From positions 1 through 11,869 of the forward strand of contig CAMDAL010000099.1 of NCBI GenBank assembly GCA_945888565.1: 11,869 nucleotides of DNA, read 5' to 3'. The notes under the pieces were generated by a model. It saw only the letters and a list, made by a program, of their open reading frames with translations, did no database searches and was not told the origin of the DNA. This DNA is from Devosia equisanguinis (GTDB lineage Bacteria > Pseudomonadota > Alphaproteobacteria > Rhizobiales > Devosiaceae). Below, piece by piece: positions 6,636-11,869 of the stretch (its first letter is position 1; each line of letters starts with the position of its first letter). Both the position numbers and the translations under genes were made by a program.

Positions 6636-7594
6636 ATGAAGGCGCTCCCGGCGAACCGGTCGGTCGCCTCGATCAGGTGGTGGAGGATACCCGGCTGGCT
6701 CAGGGCGTGGCCCTCGCCCTCGACCATGATGAACTCGGCCTCGGGCCAGGCGGTGTGCAGGTCCCACGCCGTCTGCGGCGGGCACGCCACGTCGTAGCGG
6801 CCCTGCACGATGATGCCGGGAATGTCGCGCAGCCGGCCGGCATCGCGGATCAGCTGCCCCTCGTCGAGCCAGCCGGCGTGGACGAAGTAGTGGTTCTCGA
6901 TGCGGGCGAAGGCCAGCGCGTAGCCACCGCCGTAGAAGGCGTTGCTGACGGCGGGATCGGGGAGGAGCGTGATGGTCTCGCCTTCCCACTTCGACCAGGC
7001 CAGCGCTGCAGCCTGGCGAATCTCGGGGTCCGTGCTGGTGAGCCGGCGGCGGTAGGCGGCCATCATGTCATCGCGTTCGGCCGGTGGGATCGGCGCGATG
7101 AAGTGCTCCCACTTGTCGGGAAACAGCAGGCTTGCGCCGTGCTGGTAGTACCAGAGGAGCTCGGCACGGCGGAGCGTGAAGATGCCGCGCAGGATCAGCT
7201 CGGTGACGCGTTCGGGATGGGTTTCGGCGTAGGCCAGCGCCAGCGCCGAGCCCCAGGAGCCGCCGAACACCTGCCACCGGTCGACGCCGACCATCTCGCG
7301 CAGTTTCTCGATATCGGCGACGAGGTCCCAGGTGGTGTTGCCCTCGAGCTCGGCGAAGGGCTGCGACTTGCCGCAGCCGCGCTGGTCGAACAGCAGGACG
7401 TCGTAGCGGGAGGGGTCGAAGACGCGGCGCTGGTTGGGGCTCAGCCCGCCGCCCGGCCCGCCATGCAGGAACACCGCCGGCTTGGCGCCCGGCGTGCCGA
7501 CGCGCTCCCAATAGATCGAGTGGCCGCCGCCGACATCGAGGTGGCCGGAGGCGTAGGGTTCGATCTCGGGGTAGTAGGTGCGGAGCTTGCTCAA
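6632..7594 (-). CDS. pip: Proline iminopeptidase, alpha/beta hydrolase (peptidase family S33)
   Basis: This 320-residue cytoplasmic enzyme removes N-terminal proline from peptides. The oxyanion region is FLHGGPGGG (42-50), the nucleophile is S113 in GGSWGS (111-116), the acid is D268 in GRYDVACPP, and the base is H296 in GEGHALS. FDQRGCGKS (69-77) and WELWYYQ-like cap residues are typical of S33 prolyl aminopeptidases, and the length is normal for the family. The start codon is TTG at 7594-7592. It has a strong GGAGG 9 bases upstream and overlaps the preceding GFA stop as TTGA, so the TTG start is well supported. The gene sits between two GFA paralogues in an overlapping operon. No signal peptide is seen. 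Confidence 0.9.
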   Translation of the reverse strand: MSKLRTYYPEIEPYASGHLDVGGGHSIYWERVGTPGAKPAVFLHGGPGGGLSPNQRRVFDPSRYDVLLFDQRGCGKSQPFAELEGNTTWDLVADIEKLREMVGVDRWQVFGGSWGSALALAYAETHPERVTELILRGIFTLRRAELLWYYQHGASLLFPDKWEHFIAPIPPAERDDMMAAYRRRLTSTDPEIRQAAALAWSKWEGETITLLPDPAVSNAFYGGGYALAFARIENHYFVHAGWLDEGQLIRDAGRLRDIPGIIVQGRYDVACPPQTAWDLHTAWPEAEFIMVEGEGHALSQPGILHHLIEATDRFAGSAFI

Positions 7595-8085
7595 TTGGTG
7601 TCGCCTCCGGCCGGGGGCCAGGTTTCGGTATCGTGGTCAGGGTGCTGGTTGGAAACGATCGACGCCTTGAAGGCGGTCCAGGCCGCAGGCTCGACGACGG
7701 TCGGCAGTTCGGCGAGGTGGTCGACGAAGTTCAGCTTGCCCTCGAGGTTGACCTGGATGACCGGGGCGACCCGTGTCGGCTCGTCGAAGGCGGCGATCGA
7801 AAGTTCAACCTGGCCGGGTGGCAGGCCCTCGAGCTGCTCGAAGGTGAGTGGCGTGCCGCAGGCGCTGCAGAAGCCACGCCTGATCTTGTTCGAGCTGAGG
7901 AAATAGCTCGGCCCGCCGCGCGTCCAGGTGACGCCGCGGCCGGTCACATAAGCGCCGAAAAAGCCGCCGGTCGCCTTCTGGCACATGCGGCAATGACAGA
8001 TCGAGGCGCGCCCGACCGTCTCGGCCCGAAAGCGGATCGCCCCGCACTGGCAGCCGCCGGAAAAGGCGTCGCTACTCTGGGTCAT
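7591..8085 (-). CDS. GFA-family zinc protein, copy 2 (upstream of the iminopeptidase)
   Basis: This is a 164-residue paralogue of the protein at 6132-6635. Zinc ligands are C12 and C14 (GGCQCGAIRF), C30, C32 and C35 (CHCRMCQKATG), and C73 and C76 (FCSACGT). Both copies share the SGGCQCGA opening, CRMCQKATG, TWTRG and the tail QHPDHDT-x-x-WPP, but differ widely in the middle, so the duplication is not recent. A glutathione- or thiol-linked role is suggested by the family name only. The ATG at 8085 overlaps the VOC gene end by 14 bases; its ribosome-binding site is weak, suggesting coupling. It ends in the TTGA overlap with the iminopeptidase. Confidence 0.85.
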   Translation of the reverse strand: MTQSSDAFSGGCQCGAIRFRAETVGRASICHCRMCQKATGGFFGAYVTGRGVTWTRGGPSYFLSSNKIRRGFCSACGTPLTFEQLEGLPPGQVELSIAAFDEPTRVAPVIQVNLEGKLNFVDHLAELPTVVEPAAWTAFKASIVSNQHPDHDTETWPPAGGDTN

Positions 8086-8452
8086 GGCAAACCGCTTCGA
8101 TGTTGTGTCCATCGGGATCGAGGACGAAGGCGGCGTAGTATGTCGGGTGGTAGTGGGCGCGGAGCCCCGGCGCGCCGTTATCGCGACCGCCCATCGATAC
8201 GGCGATGGCGTGAAAGGCACCGACCTCGGCACGGCTATGCGCGCTGAACGCCACATGGGCCGTGCCGCGCGTCGCGAGACCATCGGACAGCCAGAAGGTC
8301 GGGCGCGTTTCGCCAAACCCGGCATGGCGTTCCCTGCCGATGGTGAAGTTGGCCAGCAACTTGATGCCGAGGGCACCCAACGCGGCTTGGTACAGCGCGA
8401 GGGAGCGATCGAAATCCGTGACCTTCAGCCCGACATGGTCAAGAATGCTCAC
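8072..8452 (-). CDS. VOC-superfamily protein (glyoxalase/dioxygenase fold)
   Basis: This 126-residue protein is the right size for a single-chain VOC protein of two beta-alpha-beta3 units. It opens with SILDHVGLKVTDFDRSLALY, in which H6 is a likely first metal ligand. Later come TAHVAF with H66 and a closing strand AAFVLDPDGHNIEAVCH with E119; those three occupy the usual metal-ligand positions of the fold. Members include glyoxalase I, antibiotic-binding proteins and extradiol dioxygenases; which reaction applies cannot be told. The start is GTG at 8452-8450, overlapping the cysS stop as GTGA, with GGGAG 8 bases upstream. It ends inside the following GFA gene (14-base overlap). Confidence 0.82.
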   Translation of the reverse strand: MSILDHVGLKVTDFDRSLALYQAALGALGIKLLANFTIGRERHAGFGETRPTFWLSDGLATRGTAHVAFSAHSRAEVGAFHAIAVSMGGRDNGAPGLRAHYHPTYYAAFVLDPDGHNIEAVCHDPE

Positions 8453-9906
8453 CGCTTCATCTCCCACTTCGTTGCGCGCTGGCCGTCCTCGTCCTTGTAG
8501 TCCATGAGCTGGACACCCTGTGTCAGCAATTCGGTCCGGATGGCGTCGGCGGTGGCGAAATCGCGGGTGTTTAGGGCGGTGAGACGGGCTGAGATAGCGC
8601 GTTCGATTTTCTCGTCTTCGACTTCGTGCACTCCGTGGCGCTGGCGGCCCCACTCCTCCAAAGAAAGTTGCAGTAGTCCCATTAGATTTGCAGTGGCTCT
8701 GAAAACCCCCCGCGCTGGCAACGCCTCGTTGCCGTAACCAGTAGCGGTCAAGTTGTTTTCTGCTAGCTGCGAGCCAAGGACACTGAAGATTGCGCTTGCG
8801 TTGCCAACGTTCAAATCATCGCATAGCTCTTCGACGATCAGCCTATACGGCGATGTTGCCGGCTCGTCATCGACAGAGCGATACCACTTGTCTAGGAGCG
8901 CTTCTGCCTGTTCGAGCCGAGAGACGGTGAAGTCGATCGGCTGACGGTAGTGGGTCATCAGCATGGCGAGGCGCAGGACTTCGCCTGGCCATTTGCGGCC
9001 GCCGAACTTGTCGGTCTCCAGCAGGTCGTGGATGGTGATGAAGTTGCCGAGCGACTTCGACATCTTCTGGCCTTCGACCTGCAGGAAGCCGTTGTGCAGC
9101 CAGTAGTTGGCCATGGTGTGCGTGCCGTGGGCGCAGCGCGACTGGGCGATCTCGTTTTCGTGGTGCGGGAAGATGAGATCGAGGCCGCCGGCGTGGATGT
9201 CGAACACCTGGCCGAGGTAGCGCTCGCTCATGGCCGAGCACTCGATGTGCCAGCCGGGACGGCCCCTGCCCCAGGGGGACGGCCAGCCGGGCTCGCTGTC
9301 GTTCGACTGCTTCCACAACACGAAATCGGCCGGGTTGCGCTTGTGCGCTTCAACGGCGATACGGGCGCCGGCGACGTTGTCCTCGAGGTTGCGGCCGCTC
9401 AGCTTGCCGTAGTCGGGCATGGAATCGACGGCGAACAGCACCTCGCCCGCCGCCTCATAGGCGTGCTGCGAGCCGATCAGCGACGTGATCAGCGACTGCA
9501 TCTGCGGGATGTTGTCGGTGGCGCGCGGCTGGTACGTGGGCTCCAGCGCGCCGAGGGCCTTCGTATCCTTCTGGTACTGGTTGGCGGTCGTCTCGGTGAC
9601 GCGGCGGATCGCCTCGTTCAGCTCGAGGCCGGGGAAATCCCGCACGGCGCGGGCGTTGATCTTGTCATCGACGTCGGTGATGTTGCGCGCATAGGTGACG
9701 TGGCTCTCGCCATAGAGATGGCGGAGCAGCCGGAACAGCAGGTCGAAGACGATGACCGGGCGGGCGTTGCCGATATGGGCGTAGTCGTAGACCGTCGGCC
9801 CGCACACATACATGCGCACGTTTTGCGGATCGATGGGGGTAAAGACCTCCTTCGTCCGGGTCAGCGTGTTGTAGAGCCGCAAAGTCTGAGTGTCGCCCAA
9901 AGCCAT
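8449..9906 (-). CDS. cysS: Cysteinyl-tRNA synthetase
   Basis: This 485-residue class I synthetase charges tRNA-Cys with cysteine in the cytoplasm. The HIGN form of the HIGH signature is at 44-47 and KMSKS at 281-285. The zinc site that selects cysteine is C35, C223, H248 and E252, with spacing matching the E. coli enzyme. WHIECSAM (219-226) and GGLDLIFPHHENEIAQS (240-256) are diagnostic. The C-terminal tail beyond about residue 330 is divergent, and its DNA is less GC-rich and uses codons such as CTA, GCA and GGT. The ATG at 9906 is only 2 bases from GAGGG; the in-frame TTG at 9900-9898 has an 8-base spacing and could be the real start (483 residues). It heads the overlapping gene run and is essential in most bacteria. 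Confidence 0.95.
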   Translation of the reverse strand: MALGDTQTLRLYNTLTRTKEVFTPIDPQNVRMYVCGPTVYDYAHIGNARPVIVFDLLFRLLRHLYGESHVTYARNITDVDDKINARAVRDFPGLELNEAIRRVTETTANQYQKDTKALGALEPTYQPRATDNIPQMQSLITSLIGSQHAYEAAGEVLFAVDSMPDYGKLSGRNLEDNVAGARIAVEAHKRNPADFVLWKQSNDSEPGWPSPWGRGRPGWHIECSAMSERYLGQVFDIHAGGLDLIFPHHENEIAQSRCAHGTHTMANYWLHNGFLQVEGQKMSKSLGNFITIHDLLETDKFGGRKWPGEVLRLAMLMTHYRQPIDFTVSRLEQAEALLDKWYRSVDDEPATSPYRLIVEELCDDLNVGNASAIFSVLGSQLAENNLTATGYGNEALPARGVFRATANLMGLLQLSLEEWGRQRHGVHEVEDEKIERAISARLTALNTRDFATADAIRTELLTQGVQLMDYKDEDGQRATKWEMKR

Positions 9907-10071
9907 TTCCCTCGAATGCGTGTCACGCGCTCGCGGCGGGCTTCTTCCTCAGTGGAGAGATCGGGGAATGAGAAAACCGCGCCGCCAGCAATTGCCTAGC
10001 GGATAATAATGCAGCCCGAAATGCAGATCGCGACGGCGGTTTTCATGGGCGGCAAAATGGCTGGATGCCGG
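9907..10071. other. Intergenic region upstream of cysS, no gene seen
   Basis: This spacer must hold the promoter of cysS and of the run behind it. It contains an AT-rich patch (TAATAATGCA near 10005-10014) that could be a minus-strand -10 region (TATTAT), but I find no matching -35 element at a standard distance. A short perfect inverted repeat GCGTG-T-CACGC lies at about 9918-9928 in the leader. Short plus-strand frames here look like chance. Confidence 0.3.
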
Positions 10072-10073
10072 AG

Positions 10074-10101
10074 AAAAAGCAAGGGGCGCCGAAGCGCCCC
10101 T
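10074..10101 (-). terminator. Intrinsic terminator with UUCG loop
   Basis: The minus strand forms an 8-bp stem, AGGGGCGC paired with GCGCCCCT (10101-10094 with 10089-10082), closed by a TTCG tetraloop. It is followed by TGC and a run of five T (10078-10074). It lies 8 bases past the stop of the secreted-protein gene at 10109, so it terminates that transcript and separates it from cysS. Confidence 0.85.
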
Positions 10102-10108
10102 GTTCAGG

Positions 10109-10594
10109 TCACTGCGCCGGGGCCGTTTCGGCCGGCGCCGCGGGATCGGCAGGCGCCGTCTCGGCGGGCACTTCGGTCTCTACAGGCGCTTCGGCGTCAG
10201 CCGGTACCTCGTTCTCCGGCGGCGCCATCAGCGCCGAGATTTCCGGCGAGGCGTAGCAGGCGTTGAGCACGTCGCGGGCCCTGTCCTCGACGGACTGGTA
10301 GTTGCCATGGGCGGTGTGCAACTCATCCGTACCTTCGCCGCGCAGGTCGATCGCGAGGATGTCGATATCGGCCTGCGGCAGGTCAGTGAAACCGGTGGCG
10401 AGGCAGCCGCAGAGCGGAGTGAGGATCGACGCCGCATCGGTGCCTTCGGGGACTTCACCGAGCAGGAACATTTCGGCGCCGGCGCAGGCGGCGTTGAAGC
10501 CGGACAGGTCCGCAGGGGCGTCCTGCGCCTGAACGGCGGGAATGGCGACGAGGACGGAGACCGCCATGAGGGCAGCAAGAGTGAAGCGGGACAC
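10109..10594 (-). CDS. Secreted Cys-containing protein of unknown function with Pro/Ala/Glu tail
   Basis: I do not recognise a named family. From the GTG at 10594-10592 the protein has 161 residues. It starts with a signal peptide (SRFTLAALMAVSVLVAIPAVQA, cleavage probably before QDAPAD). The mature domain (about residues 25-120) has five cysteines: one in NAACAG, two in LCGCLATGF, one in NACYAS, placed like disulfide partners, plus alternating helices. The last 35 or so residues are a low-complexity tail of APVETEVPAE/APADPAAPAE type units. The GTG was chosen because AAGGAG stands 8 bases before it and it begins directly at the signal peptide; an upstream GTG at 10621 would add nine residues. 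It is a single gene between two terminators. Periplasmic or outer-envelope location is inferred. Confidence 0.7.
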   Translation of the reverse strand: MSRFTLAALMAVSVLVAIPAVQAQDAPADLSGFNAACAGAEMFLLGEVPEGTDAASILTPLCGCLATGFTDLPQADIDILAIDLRGEGTDELHTAHGNYQSVEDRARDVLNACYASPEISALMAPPENEVPADAEAPVETEVPAETAPADPAAPAETAPAQ

Positions 10595-10632
10595 GGGCGG
10601 GACTCCTTGGTGCAGGCGCACCGGGCGGCACG

Positions 10633-10661
10633 CAATAACTCGTCGTCACCTGATACAACAA
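10633..10661 (-). promoter_or_regulatory. Candidate promoter for the secreted-protein gene
   Basis: On the minus strand TTGTTG (10661-10656) and TTATTG (10638-10633) are separated by exactly 17 bases. The start of transcription would fall about 30 bases before the GTG at 10594. The -35 element abuts the upstream gene's terminator stem. The hexamers match consensus only partly. Confidence 0.3.
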
Positions 10662-10687
10662 AGGCGGCCCGATTGGGGCCGCCTTTT
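10656..10687 (-). terminator. Intrinsic terminator downstream of the cytochrome gene
   Basis: An 11-bp perfect stem (AAAGGCGGCCC, 10660-10670, with GGGCCGCCTTT, 10676-10686) encloses a five-base loop. On the minus strand it is followed by TTTGTTGTAT, a modest U-tract; on the plus strand by TTTTCGGTT. It lies about 30 bases after the cytochrome stop at 10716. The near-symmetric T runs could let it act in both directions, though no plus-strand gene precedes it. Confidence 0.8.
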
Positions 10688-10715
10688 CGGTTGAAGCCAC
10701 GCGAAGTGGTTCTTG

Positions 10716-11183
10716 TCAGGCGCGGAACTGCTGGTGGCACTGGCCGCAGGTGCCGCCAATGGTCTTCATCGCCTCGCCGTATGCCGCCGCATCGCCGGCC
10801 TCGGCAGCTGCTTTCATGGCGGTGGCAGCGACAACGCCCTGGGTCAGGATGCCCTGGAACGCATCGTAGTTCTGCCAGATCTCGGGCTTGGCATCGGTAC
10901 CCGCGCCCGAACCCTCGGGGAACAGCACGGTGAAGTTCGAGAAGCTGGCGATCAGCGTATCGGCTGCCGCGACGGCCTCGGCGCCGGTGAGGCTGCCCGC
11001 GGCCTTCAGGGTGGCGCCGTTCAGCTTCATCAGTTCCTGGCGCTTGGCCACCATCGCCTCAACCGACAGGGTCGAGAGCATCGGATCGGGCGTGATGACA
11101 ACATCCTGCGCGATGGAGGTAAAAGCCGCGGCGCCGATGGCTACGGCAACTGCGGCGGTGACTACGAACTTTGACAGGCGCAT
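10716..11183 (-). CDS. Cytochrome c' / c-556 class periplasmic cytochrome
   Basis: This 155-residue protein has a signal peptide (MRLSKFVVTAAVAVAIGAAA, cleavage near FTSIA-QD) and a single C-terminal haem-binding motif CGQCH (146-150) followed by QQFR. The C-terminal CxxCH after a four-helix bundle is the hallmark of class II cytochromes c (cytochrome c' and c-556). Motifs such as RQELMK (48-53), IWQNYDAFQ (102-110) and IGGTCGQCH fit the family. H150 would be the fifth haem ligand. Family members bind NO or CO or shuttle electrons; the role here is not shown. The ATG at 11183 has GGAG 9 bases upstream. It stands alone, with its own terminator. Confidence 0.88.
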   Translation of the reverse strand: MRLSKFVVTAAVAVAIGAAAFTSIAQDVVITPDPMLSTLSVEAMVAKRQELMKLNGATLKAAGSLTGAEAVAAADTLIASFSNFTVLFPEGSGAGTDAKPEIWQNYDAFQGILTQGVVAATAMKAAAEAGDAAAYGEAMKTIGGTCGQCHQQFRA

Positions 11184-11466
11184 CGGTGAGGACTCCGGAC
11201 TTTCTTGGGTAGGGAGTTAGGTGACGCTTTTCGCCAGCGGCCGCAGCAACTTGGCAAGATGCGGGGTGAAGCCTAGCCGTGCCGGACGAGGCGCGACAGA
11301 GGGATAACAACACGCAGGAGCAGATATTCCATCACGGCTTGGTTATCAGGCGCTGCTCGCGGTGGAACCCTGCACCGGGCATTAATGTTTCATGCGATTG
11401 ATGGTGGTCGCGGTTTGGGCGCAAACCGGCGATAACAGGGGCCAAAGGGATCCGGTTCGGGATTTG
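11184..11466. other. Divergent intergenic region between cytochrome c' and the DUF2865-like gene
   Basis: These 283 bases separate two divergently transcribed genes and should carry both promoters. I see no RNA gene, strong repeat or clear ribosome-independent structure. A plus-strand TTGGCA near 11251 has a poor -10 partner (TAGCCG) 17 bases on; on the minus strand there is no convincing pair. The plus-strand coding frame remains open back to about 11386, so part of the right end could be coding if an earlier ATG (11392 or 11401) is used. Confidence 0.4.
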
Positions 11467-11869
11467 ATGCACTTCGTCCAGCGATATCTGTTGCAAGCTC
11501 TGGTGCTGCTGTTCGCGGCATTCGCTGGGCTGGCCCTCGACGTTTCGACCGCGTACGCGCAATCGAACGCCTGCGCGCGGCTGAGTTCGGCGCTGCAGAC
11601 GCTCGACCGCAACTCGGATTTCCGTGATTCCCGCGGCAACTCGCAGCAGCTCCGGCAGGCGCAGCGCGAAGTGCAGCGGGCCGAGAGCTCCTACGTGCGC
11701 GAGGGCTGCAATGCCGACGCCAAGGCCGGGCGGCGGCTGAACGCGCAGTGCCAGCAGATCGCCCGTCGGGTGCTCGATGGGCGCGAAGAGGTCAAGCGGC
11801 TGGAAAACACCGTCAGCACCGCCGATGCCGTGGCCGGGCAGCGCGAGGCGATCCTGCAGGAAATGTCGC
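11467..11869 (+). CDS. DUF2865-like secreted protein, N-terminal part (runs off window)
   Basis: The visible 134 residues start with a signal peptide (MHFVQRYLLQALVLLFAAFA through AYAQ, cleavage before SNACA). They continue as a charged helical region rich in Gln, Arg and Glu, with cysteines at C36 (ACARLSSAL), C81 (REGCNADA) and C95 (NAQCQQIARRV). The spacing of these cysteines in Gln/Arg-rich helices resembles DUF2865 proteins, which occur in Hyphomicrobiales and have no known function; the assignment is from memory and moderate. A coiled-coil from about 100 to 134 is likely. In-frame ATGs at 11392 and 11401 exist, but only the 11467 start puts the signal peptide at the N-terminus. The 3' end lies outside the window. 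Confidence 0.7.
   Translation, partial: MHFVQRYLLQALVLLFAAFAGLALDVSTAYAQSNACARLSSALQTLDRNSDFRDSRGNSQQLRQAQREVQRAESSYVREGCNADAKAGRRLNAQCQQIARRVLDGREEVKRLENTVSTADAVAGQREAILQEMS

Noticed and set aside
4869..6797. 642-codon plus-strand open frame opposite cimA and the GFA gene
   Set aside because: It crosses several well-supported minus-strand genes and has the composition of an antisense shadow; no recognisable motif.
10009..10266. Plus-strand 85-codon frame across the terminator
   Set aside because: It spans a strong minus-strand terminator and the 3' end of the secreted-protein gene; Arg/Pro-rich shadow.
1..11869. CRISPR array, tRNA, rRNA or defence island
   Set aside because: No regularly spaced direct repeats, no cloverleaf or rRNA signature, and no defence-family genes were recognised; the only mobile element is the IS end at the left.

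Overview
The window is high-GC alphaproteobacterial chromosome. The best fit is Hyphomicrobiales and possibly a Devosia-like genus. This rests on an Atm1-type ABC exporter, a Leptospira-type citramalate synthase, a DUF2865-like secreted protein, and a secreted cytochrome c' of the type common in this group. The genus is inferred, not demonstrated. Nearly every gene lies on the minus strand; only the IS fragment at the left edge and the secreted protein at the right edge are on the plus strand.

Left edge (1-318): the last 41 codons and right end of an IS630-family insertion sequence. It is inserted into a GNAT-family acetyltransferase gene, of which only the first 45 or so codons remain. A 14-codon ORF with a good ribosome-binding site overlaps the acetyltransferase start. 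Next (340-2555) comes a two-gene unit, transcribed right to left. It holds a Cys-rich ArsR-family repressor and a 630-residue Atm1/HMT1-type half-transporter, coupled by a TGATG stop/start overlap. A candidate near-leaderless promoter with an overlapping inverted repeat sits at the arsR start.

Middle (2693-9906): a long minus-strand run, probably one operon at least from cysS to cimA. The order of transcription is cysS, a VOC (glyoxalase-fold) protein, a GFA-family zinc protein, a proline iminopeptidase, a second GFA-family paralogue, cimA (citramalate synthase), and a proline-rich protein with a C-terminal LysM domain. Successive genes overlap by 4, 14, 4 and 4 bases, followed by a 9-base gap before cimA. 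Such packing implies co-transcription and translational coupling. The functions are a mix of translation (cysS), thiol/aldehyde chemistry (VOC and GFA folds), peptide turnover and isoleucine precursor synthesis. The LysM gene has no conventional start that preserves its membrane anchor.

Right (10072-11869): two single genes for secreted proteins, each followed by a strong intrinsic terminator. One is a Cys-containing protein of unknown function with a Pro/Ala/Glu tail; the other is a C-type cytochrome of the cytochrome c' class. The plus-strand start of a DUF2865-like secreted protein then runs off the window.

No clearly novel multi-gene defence or mobile system is visible. The most interesting points are the sensor/exporter pair with its unusual CCC cluster, the duplicated GFA genes flanking an iminopeptidase in an overlapping operon, the unresolved LysM start, the IS-truncated acetyltransferase, and a low-GC, atypical-codon patch in the 3' part of cysS.
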